A stretch of DNA of 64,000 nucleotides, taken from Ovis canadensis (lineage: Eukaryota > Chordata > Mammalia > Artiodactyla > Bovidae). Under the pieces are notes generated by a model. The model saw only the letters and a list, made by a program, of their open reading frames with translations. It ran no database searches and was not told the DNA's origin. Where the stretch lies: contig NC_091262.1 of assembly GCF_042477335.2 (NCBI RefSeq), positions 72,340,001-72,404,000 of the forward strand, in the 5' to 3' direction. The position numbers and the translations under genes are program-made. Shown here one piece after another: positions 10,256 to 20,746 of the stretch (within the stretch, counting starts at the first letter, position 1; each line of letters opens with the position of its first letter).

Positions 10256-10871
10256 AACTGTCAGACTTTATTTTTTGGGGCTCCAAAATCACTGCAGATG
10301 GTGATTGAAGCCCTGAAATTAAAAGACGCTTACTCCTTGGAAGAAAAGTTATGACCAACCTAGATAGCATATTCAAAAGCAGAGATATTACTTTGCCAGC
10401 AAAGGTCCGTCTAGTCAAGGCTATGGTTTTTCCAGTGGTCATGTATGGATGTAAGAGTTGGACTGTGAAGAAAGCTGAGCGCCGAAGAATTGATGCTTTT
10501 GAACTGTGGTGTTGGAGAAGACTCTTGAGAGTCCCTTGGACTGCAAGGAGATCCAACCAGTCCATTCTAAAGTAGATCAGTCCTGGGTGTTCATTGGAAG
10601 GACTGATACTAAAGCTGAAGCTCTGATACTTTGGCCACCTCATGTGAAGAGTTGACTCATTGGAAAAGACCCTGATGCTGGCAGGGATTGAGGGCAGGAG
10701 AAGAAGGGGATGACAGAAGATGAGATGGCTGGATGGCATCACCGACTGGATGGACATGAGTTTGAGTGAACTCCGGGAGTTGGTGATGGACAGGGAGGCC
10801 TGGCGTGCTGTGATTCATGGGGTCCCAAAGAGTCAGACACGACTGAACAACTGAACTGAATTGAACTGAAC
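10256..10871 (+). mobile_element. BovB LINE 3' end
   Basis: A 5'-truncated sense copy starting at GTCAGACTTTATTTTTTGGGG and ending in the GAACTGAATTGAACTGAAC tail. It contains the C-terminal ORF2 phrases MTNLDSIFKSRDITL and RRIDAFELWCWRRLLRVPW. It lies in opposite orientation to 8299-8925. Confidence 0.93.
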
Positions 10872-11440
10872 AATAAGATATTTAGAAATTTCTCAAATAT
10901 ATGGAAAAGAACAGCATAATTCTAAGTAATCCATAGGACAGATTAAAAAGTCACAAGTGAAATTAGAAAATATTTTTAGTTGATTAGGTAAAACACTGAA
11001 ATTTGTGGGACACAATTAATTAGCACATAGAAATATTTTTGTACAGTTTTAAATGTTCATATTAGAAAAAAGATTTAAAATACATTATCTAAGTTTCCAA
11101 ATTAAGGGAGCAAATTAAACCCAAAGTAAGTAGAAGGAAAGATATATAACAGAAACTAATGAAATAGAAAGCAAACAAGAGGGAAAAAATGCACAAACCC
11201 AACCTTTTTATAGTAAAACATTAAAAAAAAATCTATCCAGAGTTTTCCTTGATCAAGAAAAAAGTGAGAGAAAACAAATCTACCATCATAAAGAATGAAA
11301 GGATAGTTATCACAGTGAAAGGAAAAAAAGGATCTATAAGCAACTTTATGTCTGTACACTTGATAATATAAATAAATGGACGCATTCCTTGAGAAATTAA
11401 CAAACTCACCCAAGAAGAGATAGAAAACCTGAAAGACTCT

Positions 11441-11664
11441 GTGTGTATGTGTGTGCATGCACGCCCATGTTAGTCGCTCAGTTGCGTCTGACTCTTTGCA
11501 ACCCCAAAGACTGTAGCCTGACAGGCTCCTCTGTCCATGGGATTCTCCAGGCAAGAATACTGAAGTGGCTTGCCAGTCACTTCTCCAGAGGATTTTCCTG
11601 ACCCAGGGATCGAACCCTGGTCTCTTGCATTGCAGGTAGATTCTTTACCTACAGGGATAGGGGA
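11441..11664 (-). mobile_element. Bov-tA SINE in L1
   Basis: An antisense Bov-tA preceded by a short GTGTGTATGTGTGTGCATGC tract. AAAGACTCT is repeated at 11432-11440 and 11665-11673 as TSD. It interrupts the L1 ORF2 remnant. Confidence 0.88.
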
Positions 11665-12047
11665 AAAGACTCTCTATACTGAATTAATTTAATATGTAAT
11701 TTAAATTATTCCCAGAAAAAATTCCAAGCTCAGATAGCTTCACTGATGAAGTCTATCAGGTATTTAAAGGGAGGAAAGCTATCAAGTTTATACAAACTTT
11801 TTCAGAAAATGGAAAAGAGAAATTTTCCATAACTCACTTTATGAGGGCAATATAGCCTCATTATCAAAATTTAACAAAAGCATTGCAGAAAAAGAAAACT
11901 ATAGACCAATATCCCTTAAAAACTTAGATGTAAGTAACTTGAACAAAATATTAGCAAATTAAATCTACCAATATATAAAAGAGACAATGTCATGAAGTAG
12001 TGAAGTTTATCCTGGCAAATAAGGCTAGCCCAATATTTGAAAATGAG

Positions 12048-12368
12048 TTCATCCAACCAGTCCATTCTGAAGGAAATCAACCCTGGGATTTCTTAAGGAA
12101 TGATGCTATAGCTGAAGCTCCAGTACTTCGGCCACCTCATGCGAAGAGTTGACTCATTGGAAAAGACTCTGATGCTGGGAGGGATTGGGGGCAGGAGGAG
12201 AAGGGGACGACCCAGGATGAGATGGCTGGATGGCATCACGGACTCGATGGCTGTCAGTCTGAGTGAACTCCGGGAGTTGGTGATGGACAGGGAGGCCTGG
12301 CGTGCTGCGATTCATGGTGTCGCAAAGAGTCAGACATGACTGAGCAAATGAACTGAACTGAACTGAAC
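12048..12368 (+). mobile_element. BovB LINE 3' end, short
   Basis: About 320 bp of the BovB 3' terminus in sense, from ATCCAACCAGTCCATTCTGA to a (GAACT)n tail. An ORF of 66 codons ([15 protein letters not shown] start) is only element sequence. Confidence 0.92.
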
Positions 12369-13534
12369 TTCCCACATGTACAGAAATAGAGGAAAAAATA
12401 ATCATATTCTTATCTAGTAGATGCTCCATTATTCCCACCCAGACTATGAGTGCCTGAGGACAGGCTTGGATCTTATTCCTGACTGTCTATCACAGTTCCA
12501 GAATATAGTTGCTACCCAGTCAATATCCATTTAATGAGTAAAAACTTGTACCAATTTTCTTGCATTCTTTCTTCTTTGTGTTAAATTTTAATTAAGATAG
12601 ATTCCTTTTCAAATAAATAAATAAATAAAATTCTAAACAATTTAGAAATAAAAAAGAAAATTTGCAATCTTACAAATGTTTTCTATGGAAAAAAATCAAC
12701 AACAAACATCATTCTTAATCCTGCTATATCGGGTGCATTCCCGTTTCTGTTGGGAGGAGGCAGGATGCCCACTCTCACCACCTCTGTTTGGTATTTCCCT
12801 GGACGTCCTAACCCCTGGAGTGAAGAAAGCAGGGAGGGAGAGGAGGAAGTAAGGCATGCCGATTGGAAAGGAAAAAGTAAAAACCTTTCTCATGTACAAC
12901 ATGATTGTTTATGTAGTGAGTCCTAAGGAATCTGCAAAAAACTGCTAGAAGCAACTTAAAATATTGCAAAAATCAACTGTATTTATAAATACTACCAACT
13001 AAAGTAAAATTGTCACAGCATCAAAGCATCTTCCAAATGACATGTGCAATATCATCAAAACTGTAAAATACTTAGGAATATACTATCAAAATATATGCAC
13101 GATGTGTACAGTGAAACCAGAAAACATTGTAGAGAGAAATGAAAGGGAGCCTGAAAAATGGAAGGGTAAACCATATTCACGGGTTGGAAGGCTGGATTTT
13201 AAGCTGTCGATGCTCCACAAATTGACCTATAGATTCAATGTGATCCATTAACACCTCTCCCAGGTTTTTGCTCGAGAGAAATGAAGATAAATGCCACACT
13301 TCTGGACTTGTACACAGAGGCCAAAACAACTTTATTCAGAATAGCCCCATGTGAAAAGAATCCAAGATGTACTGTAACAAGTGAATTATAGGAGCAGTCC
13401 ATGTTCATTGAACTTTTAAACATTGTTAGATATGCAAAGTGGAAAAAAATTAAGCTCCTCTGTTCCCTATCACTAACCTCTGTTGATGCTTTCAGGTTCA
13501 GAGCTTTGCCACTTTGCCTATCTATGTAGTCCTT

Positions 13535-13756
13535 GGCTTCCCTGGTGGCTCAGCAGTGGAAAAAAAAAAAAAAAAGATCTGCCTGACAGTGCTGGAGATG
13601 TGAGTTCAATCCCTGGTTCGGGAAGTTCCTTTGGAGAAGGAAATGGCAACCCATTCCAGTATTCTTGCCTGGAGAATTAGTTAGACAGCAGAGCCTGGTG
13701 GGCTACAGTCCACGGGGTCACAAAGAGTCTGACATGACTGAGCAACTAAGTGACAA
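13535..13756 (+). mobile_element. Bov-tA SINE with internal poly-A
   Basis: A sense Bov-tA with an A-rich run (13560-13575) expanded in the tRNA head. TATGTAGTCCTT at 13523-13534 and 13757-13768 is a perfect 12-bp TSD. Confidence 0.93.
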
Positions 13757-13768
13757 TATGTAGTCCTT

Positions 13769-15155
13769 AGGGCTGCCTCCAGCTGAGGCCTCCTGCCACA
13801 GCTCTTCTGGAAATTCTATTGAGGTTGAGCCAATCCTCCAAGTCATAATAAAGTGACTAAATTTGCCTGAGATGCGTCATGCTTCAGGAGACATGGCAGC
13901 GCTGGGCACCAGGCCAAGAATTCCGAGTCTCTGCCAGCCTTGCAGACTGACTACTTACAGCTAACCCGTTTGGGTCTGCTGCCTTGGAGTTTCGAGGACC
14001 AGCCTTGGGGAGAATCAGATCCCTTGCTTTGTGCGCCCTCTTGTGGCAGCACCTTAAACCGAAGCATAACTGCAGGTGAGCGGGGTACCACACATCCAAC
14101 TTGAGGTGGAGATTCATTTCGTGGGCTGGATCAAACTTGTCGTGGATCATAAACTGGAAAAGCTGCAAGGCTAGTTCCCTTTCTTGGAGCAAACTTTTGT
14201 ATTCGGCAAGGAGAGATCTCTCTATGGAAGAGGTTTTCCAGCACCTTCTTTTTTTGGACGTCTCCCCAGCTGTCACTCACAGCATTAAATGTTGTTTCTT
14301 TCCCATTCCCAGAGTGGGCTCCTGCCATGCATGTTCGTGAACATGAGGTCTCTTCCCAGACCACATTGATTGGATCAAGGCCGGGCACTTGGCAAATCTG
14401 GACCAACCAGGTTTCTTACCCTGGAAATTTGCAAAGGAAGTGTCACAGAGACACTGAGTAACTAGGTCTATAATGAAGGACACGAGAATTGTAGGGTAGC
14501 TGCTTCCTTGGTTCTTCTTTGCCATCTCCATGCGGACTGAGTAGGAGAGAAAGCTGATCCACTGATAACAAGACACAGGGCAAACGTACAGAAAGAAGCC
14601 AGAGTGAGGATGGAGAGAGGCCCCTCTGTGTTCGCAACTTTAGGCCCCACTGAGGTCTGGCTTCATTCAGCTTTCAGGCTCTAAGATGCTCCTAGACCTT
14701 TTTATTTATGCCTCCTTAGGTCTTAAGCTATCTGAAGTCCTACCACATCCCTCTAGTTGCCGGCCTCTGCTGCTACTCATTTATTCTCTCATTTGTTTAG
14801 TCATTCAGCAAATAACGATTGACCATTTGTACGTATCAAGTATTGCTAGAGAACTTGGGAGGAAAACATGAACAAAAAGAAAAATGTGCTCTCATCTCTC
14901 TCACAGAGAGAACAGCAAGTGCAAAGGTCCTGAGGTAGGAGGTGTTTGAAGAGCAGCAGGGAAGCAAGTATGACGAGAGGAGTCAGTGAGGATGGAGATG
15001 AGGTCAGAGTTGTGGAGGGAGCGTGGGGTCGGGGAGGCTGTGTGTCTATGTGTGTGGAGGTGGCCCAGTGCCTTGTGGGCATTTGAAAGGATTTTGACTC
15101 TTGCTCTGAGTTAGACAGGAAACCATCAGAGGGGCTAAAGTATGGAAAACTAGGT
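13769..15155. other. Non-repeat stretch with unrecognised ORFs
   Basis: No SINE or LINE was recognised here. The minus strand has a 130-codon ORF (14276-13884) with a lysine/arginine-rich start and the segment LLQERELALQLFQFMIHDKF. A second minus ORF (14406-14131) overlaps it in another frame. No splice structure, poly(A) signal or known family was seen, so I do not call a gene. A decayed retrocopy or chance ORF are both possible. The rest is unremarkable AT-balanced sequence. Confidence 0.35.
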
Positions 15156-15308
15156 AGGGTTCAATCCCTGGATTGGGAAGATCCCCTGGAGGAGAAAGTG
15201 GCAACCCACTCCAGTATTCTTGGCTGGGAAATGCCATGGACAGAGGAGCCCGGCAGGCTACACTCCATGGGGTTGCAAAGAGTCAGACATGACTTAGCAA
15301 TTGAGCAT
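15156..15308 (+). mobile_element. Bov-tA SINE, 5'-truncated
   Basis: Starts within the tRNA head at GGTTCAATCCCTGGATTGGG and runs through a full Bov-A half to CATGACTTAGCAATTGAGC. No clear TSD was seen. Confidence 0.85.
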
Positions 15309-15895
15309 GTGATTCTAGTACACTTTTCAAAGGTTGTGTGTAATCAAACATTGGTGTTCATTTCAGAGCCTGGGAAGATCCATTCGAGATGCTGAAACTG
15401 CAAAAGCATCCCAGGGCAGGTGGTGAACACTCCCTGGAGGGTACAGGTCTGGGTCCTTGGCAGCAATTGGGATGCATTTGTAGGGAGAATGGGGGCTCAG
15501 AGAGGCTGGGCTTGCGTTCTGGCTTCTTGACATCCTCAGGTCTTTGCCTATTTGATTTATTCTCTTGTAAGAATTTCCATCTCTCTTCTCCCAAGAGACT
15601 GGGAACTGAAAGATGGGCTGGGTCTGGTCTCCTCCTGTTTGGGAGAAGGGACCCATCACGCTGCCCAGATCCCTCTCAATAGACAAAACTGTGGGGGAAG
15701 GGGGAGGGGAGGCCTGCAGTGAGTGAGACAGATCAGGGACCCCCCTGGTCTTTGCGTTTTAAACAATTGGGAATCTTCCTCGAATTCACAGTATAAATCC
15801 TTTCTCTTATTTCATGGACACACAGGGTCTTCCCAGTGGTTCTTTCTTTGTTCCACTTTTGATAGGCATCTGTACTGAGAAGCAATGTCTTTTTA
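15309..15895. other. No gene recognised
   Basis: About 590 bp with short ORFs on both strands (up to 107 codons) that lack any recognisable motif. No interspersed repeat was identified by eye. Confidence 0.3.
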
Positions 15896-16200
15896 AATAT
15901 AATTTTATTTATTTATTTATCTTTGCTGTGCTGGTTCTTTGTTGCCGTGAGGGCTTTTCTCTAGTTGCAGAGAAAGGGGGACTACTCTTCATTTCGGTGC
16001 AGTGAGGTGGCTTCTCCCACTGGGGACATGGGCTCTGGGATGCACAAGTTGAAGTTCCCAGCCTCAGAGCTCAGGCTCAGTAGTTGGGCCACACGGGCTT
16101 AGTTGCTCTGAGGCATGTGGAATCCTTCCAGACCAGGGATCGAACCCATGTCTCCTGAATTGGCGGGTGGATTCTCCACCGCTGAGCCACCAAGGAAGCC
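15896..16200 (-). mobile_element. CHR-2 type SINE
   Basis: An antisense full-length copy: (TTTA)n tail, TTTGCTGTGCTGG, GGGCTTTTCTCTAGTTGC, ending CGCTGAGCCACCAAGGAAGCC. Confidence 0.87.
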
Positions 16201-16434
16201 TGAAACAGTGTTTTAATGCAAGAAAAACTGCAGTCCAAGTGCCATGATAAATGACAACAGAGGCTGGAGTGGACGGGTCTGCCCAGAAAGCTGCCATCCT
16301 GTGCAAAGGGAGGGTCAGATTCGAGCAGCTGCCCTGTGGGATGGGGGTCCAAGAAGGCCAGATCATCTGAATTTTGAAGACAAGTGAAGTCTCCAGAGAG
16401 TCTTCCATTGAGCCAGCATCAACATCCAGAACAA

Positions 16435-16661
16435 TCATTCCAATCCCAAAGAAAGGCAATGCCAAAGAATGCTCAAACTACCACACAATTGCACTCATCT
16501 CACACGCTAGTAAAGTAATGCTCAAAATTCTCCAAGCCAGGCTTCAGCAATATGTGAACCGTGAACTTCCTGATGTTCAAGCTTGTTTTAGAAAAGGCAG
16601 AGGAACCAGAGATCAAATTGCCAGCATCTGCTGGATCATGGAAAAAGCAAGAGAGTTCCAG
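16435..16661 (+). mobile_element. Internal BovB fragment without 3' tail
   Basis: About 227 bp of BovB RT coding sequence in sense (PKKGNAKECSNYH to WIMEKAREFQ), truncated at both ends. It lacks the BovB 3' tail and has no obvious TSD. It closely matches 9690-9920 and, inverted, 18050-18320. Confidence 0.88.
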
Positions 16662-16966
16662 CCACATCCTGGTCATCCCAGCCTTGGGCAGATCTGGCCT
16701 GCAGGTCACCAGACCTGGGCCCCAGACCTCTGGAGAAGGGCTTTCCTCCCCCAGTGTTAGTCTTGCCCCTTGATGCTCAATGGGGCCAGGTCTGTGTCCC
16801 CCCTGGAATGACCCACCTCCATCTCTTTTGCATGGGAGGGGACTAGCTTATTTTAGAGTTGCCTTGGTCTGTTTCTTGCCATCCTAGAGAATGAGTCAGA
16901 GTGCCCATTGGTCTATGGGACAACCTCTCATTGCCTCAAAGTGAAGTTAATGGAGTCTGTATCAAG

Positions 16967-18730
16967 GTTCACTTCAGTTCAGTTCAGTCACTCAGTTGTG
17001 TCTGACTCTTTGCAACTCCATGAACCGCAGCACGCCAGGCCTCCCTGTCCATCACCAACTCCTGGAGCTTACCCAAACTCATGTCCGTTGAGTCAGTGAT
17101 GTCATCCAACCATCTCCCCCTCTGTCATCCCCTTTTCCTCCTGCCCTCAATCTTTCCCAGCATCAGGGTCTTTTCAAATGAGTCAGATCTTCATATCAGG
17201 TGGCCAAAGTATTGGAGTTTCAAATTCAATATCAGTCCTTCCAATGAACACCCAGGACTGATATACTTTAGAATGGACTGGTTGGATTTCCTTGCATTCC
17301 AAGGAATTCTCAAGAGTCTTCTCCAACACCACAGTTCCAAAGCATCAATTCTTCTGTGCCCAGCTTTCTTTATAGTCCAACTCTCACATCCATACATGAC
17401 TACTGGAAAAACCATAGCCTTGACTAGATGGACCTTTGTTGACAAAGCAATGTCTCTGCTTTTCAATATGCTATCTAGGTTGGTCATAACTGTCCTTCCA
17501 GGGAGTAAGCGTCTTTCAATTTCATGGCTGCAAGCACCATCTGCAGTGATTTTGGAGCCCCCCCAAAATAAAGCCTGACACTGTTTCCACTGTTTCCCCA
17601 TCTATTTTCCAGGAAGTGATGGGACCAGATGCCATGATCTTCATTTTCTGAATGTTGAGCTTTAAGCCAACTTTTTCACTCTCCTCTTTCACTTTCATCA
17701 AGAGGCTCTTTTGTTCTTCTTCACTTTCTTCCAGAAGGGTGGTGTCATCTGCATATCTGAGGTTATTGATATTTCTCCCAGCAGTCTTGATACCAGCTTG
17801 TGCTTCCTCCAGCCCAGCATTTCTCATGATGTACTCTGTGTATAAGTTAAATAAGCAGGGTGACAATAGACAGCCTTGACATACTCCTTTTCCTATTTGG
17901 AACCAGTCTGTTGTTCCATGTCCAGTTCTAACTGTTGCTTCTTGACCTACATACAGGTTTCTCAAGAGGCAGGTCAGGTGGTCAGGTATTCCCATCTCTT
18001 TCAGAATTTTCCACAGTTTGTTGTGATCCACACAGTCAAAGGCTTTGGCATAGTCAGTAAAGCAGAAATAGATGTGTTTCTGGAACTCTCTTGCTTTCCC
18101 AATGATCCAGCAGATGTTGGCAATTTGATCTCTGGTTCCTCTGCCTTTTCTAAAATAAGCTTGAACATCAGGAAGTTCACAGTTCACGTATTGCTGAAGC
18201 CTGGCTTGGAGAATTTTGAGCATTACTTTACTAGAGTGTGAGATGAGTGCAATTGAGTGGTAGTTTGAACATTCTTTGGCATTGCCTTTCTTTGGCATTG
18301 CCTTTCTTTGGGATTGGAATGAAAACTGACTTTTTCCAGTCCTGTGGCCACTTCTGAGTTTTCCAAATTTGCTGACTTATTGAGCGCAGCACTTCAACAG
18401 CATCATCTTTTAGGATTTGAAATAGCTCAACTGGAATTCCATCACCTCCACTAGCTTTGTTCATAGGCCCACTTGACTTCACATTCCAGGATGTCTGGCT
18501 CTAGGTGAGTGATCACACCATCATGAATATCTGGGTTGTGAAGATCTTTTTTGTATAGTTCTTCTGTGTATTCTTGCCACCTCTTCTTGATATCTTGTGC
18601 TTCTGTCTGGTCCATACCATTTCTATGCTTTATTGAGCCCATCTTTGCATGAAAATTTCCCTTAATTTTCTTGAAGAGATCTCTAGTCTTTCCCATTCTA
18701 TTGCTTTCCTCTATTTCTTTTCATTGATTG
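16967..18730 (-). mobile_element. BovB LINE, 5'-truncated, longest copy, with TSD
   Basis: About 1.76 kb of BovB on the minus strand. It runs from the linker (RDLFKKIKGNFHAKMGSIKH) through the reverse transcriptase to the 3' tail at 16967. The direct repeat CTGTATCAAG at 16957-16966 and 18731-18740 is the TSD. ORF 18298-17522 (258 codons) covers RT motifs including FDCVDHNKLWKIL, QGCLLSPCLFN and the YADD catalytic box. The upstream part continues in a different frame (ORF 18482-18231) because a 16-bp unit is tandemly duplicated at 18273-18304. The 3' part is again out of frame. The copy is therefore dead. Confidence 0.94.
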
Positions 18731-18740
18731 CTGTATCAAG

Positions 18741-19075
18741 ATGGGGTTTATTTATTTACTCAACAAATATTTAATTTCCTACATGTCAAACATTTTTTAT
18801 CCTCAAAGAGACATTAACAGAGCCTCTGTCAAGAACCTGTCCCTGAGGAGCAGGTGCAAAACCATGCAGGTGATCCTGAATATTCAGTGATGCCCTCTTT
18901 TCCCACTTTTTCAACCTATTAAAGATGCTGTTGCTGGAAAATTAATCCCAAGCCACAAGTTCTTGTTTGCACAACATTCGAACTGTTCTTCAAGTGTTTG
19001 TAATCTCACTACTTAACAACTTCAGTTCAGTCACTCAGTTGTTTAAAAAGGAGTTTCATAATTTTTTTTAAGGCA
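18741..19075. other. No gene recognised
   Basis: About 335 bp of AT-rich sequence between the BovB TSD and a dimeric SINE. The phrase TTTACTCAACAAATATTTA is typical of old L2/MIR remnants, but the match is too short to assign. Confidence 0.3.
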
Positions 19076-19357
19076 GATCAATTTTTCCTACTCTTTGTGA
19101 CCCCATGGGTCTCCAGGCCAGAATACTGGAGTGGGTAGCCTTTCCCTTCTCCAGGGGATCTTCCCAACCCAGGGATCGAACCCAGGTCTCCTGTATTGCA
19201 GGCAGATTCTTTACCAGCTGAACCACAAGGGGAGCCCAAGAATACTGGAGTCGGTAGCCTTTTCCCTCTCCAAGGGATCTTCCTGACCCAGGAATCGAAC
19301 CAGGGTCTCCTGCATTGCAGGCAGATTCTTTACCAACTGAGCTATCAGGGAAGTCCA
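19076..19357 (-). mobile_element. Dimeric Bov-tA SINE
   Basis: Two antisense tRNA heads follow each other, ending AACCACAAGGGGAGCCC (about 19238) and GAGCTATCAGGGAAGTCC (about 19357), behind a single shortened Bov-A half. Same dimer organisation as 3338-3642 and 29046-29366. Confidence 0.85.
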
Positions 19358-19986
19358 CGTAACCACTTACCATGATGCTTTAAAAGTCTTGTTACTTGAT
19401 GTCCAGCACTTGCACAGTGAGACCACGCTCTCTGGAAAAAATTATGAAACTCCCTTCTACCAGTTCTGCCAGGTGATCTTTACACACATCTGGAACTAGC
19501 TTTAACTGAAGGAGTCCCACAGTGCTCTGTTGTACAAAATAAGACAGAGGCCACTCCTTAGGGTGAGACACGTTTTCATTTTATTTTACAAAGTGACACT
19601 GGTTTTTAACATTATATATGTTTCTTGTGAACAATATTGTGTTTCTACGTCTATATGTCTTGCAGCGTGCTCACCACCAAAATTCAGTTTCCATCCATCA
19701 CTATACAGTTGATCACCCTCTTCTCCCTCCCTTCCGAGAACCACTATCTGGTCTCTGGACATATGTATCTGTTTCTGTTTGATTTGGTTTGTTCACTTGG
19801 TTGGTTGGTTGGTTGGTTTTTTATCATTCACATGAGTCAAATCATATGGGAGTACTCTTTCTCAGTTTGACTTAGTTCACTTAGCATAATACCCTCAAGA
19901 TCCACCCATATTGTTGCAAATGGCAAGATTTCATCTTTTTTATACCTGATAGTATTCTATTCTGTATATACACACCATGTCTTCTT

Positions 19987-20207
19987 TGGCTTCCCAGGTG
20001 GATCTAGGGGTAAAGAACCTGCCTGCCAATGTAGGAGAGGCAGGAGACACAGTTTCGATCAGGAAGATACCCTGGAGGAGAAAGGGGCAACCCACTCCAG
20101 TATTCTTGCCTGGGAAATCCTATGGACAGAGAAGCCTGGTGGGCTACGGTCCAGGGGGTCACAAAGAGTCGGACATGACTGAGTGACTGAACACACACAT
20201 GAACACA
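19987..20207 (+). mobile_element. Bov-tA SINE in L1
   Basis: A sense Bov-tA from GGCTTCCCAGGTGGATC to GAGTGACTGAACACACACATG. CATGTCTTCTT at 19976-19986 and 20208-20218 is a perfect TSD. Confidence 0.93.
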
Positions 20208-20501
20208 CATGTCTTCTTCAACCGTTCATCCCTTAATGGACACTTAGGTTACTTTCATATCTTTGCTATTGTAAATAATGCTGCAATGAACATAGGCGGG
20301 CATGTATTACTTCAAATTAAAGTTTTTGTGTTTGGATAAATACCCAAAAGTGAGACAGCTGGATCATGTGGTTCTACTCTGGATTTTTGAGGAATTTTCA
20401 TACATTTCCAGAATGACTACACCAATTTATATTCTCATCAACAGTGCATTTGGGATCTCTCTTCTCTACATCCTTGCCCAAACTTGTTATTTCTTGTCTT
20501 T

Positions 20502-20623
20502 TTTTTTGTTGTTGTTTGGCCATGCCACATGCTTGCAGGACACCAGTTATCCAACCAGGGATTGAACCCGTGCCCCTGCTCTGGGAGCACACAGTCTTAG
20601 GCACGGGACCACCAGGGATGTCC
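20502..20623 (-). mobile_element. CHR-type SINE in L1
   Basis: An antisense copy: poly-T, TTTGGCCATGCCACATGC, ending GACCACCAGGGATGTCC. CTTGTCTTTTT on both sides suggests the TSD. Confidence 0.82.
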
Positions 20624-20746
20624 CTCTTGTCTTTTTAGTAACAGCCATTTTGACAGGCATGAGATGATATCAGGACGAGACACTTTACACATGCTCATGT
20701 ATGAATGGACTCTTCTGTGGGATATATTTTAGGGGCACTCTCCCCT

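Larger units (their letters stand above)
10035..13430 (+). mobile_element. Old L1 ORF2 remnant, sense, interrupted by BovB and SINEs
   Basis: Conceptual translation of the plus strand shows decayed L1 ORF2 phrases in order. They include an endonuclease/linker region near 10160 and 10880-11430. The RT region at 11700-12030 carries SSDSFTDEVYQVFK and DQYPLK-like segments. A post-RT stretch at 12650-13250 carries KYLGIYYQ. Many stops and indels are present. Insertions at 10256, 11441 and 12048 split it. Confidence 0.75.
19560..20690 (-). mobile_element. L1 3' region, antisense, interrupted by two SINEs
   Basis: This is the classic reversed mammalian L1 3' UTR, with phrases such as TGGACACTTAGGTTACTTTC, TAAATAATGCTGCAATGAAC and TTTTGACAGGCATGAGATG. 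A (TTGG)n tract lies at 19798-19820. Bov-tA (19987-20207) and CHR (20502-20623) SINEs are inserted. Confidence 0.85.

Noticed and set aside
17522-18298. 258-codon ORF with a reverse transcriptase YADD box, as a candidate host or viral gene
   Set aside because: It is the RT part of a BovB (RTE) LINE copy with TSDs at both ends, frame-broken on both sides. It is neither a host gene nor a virus.
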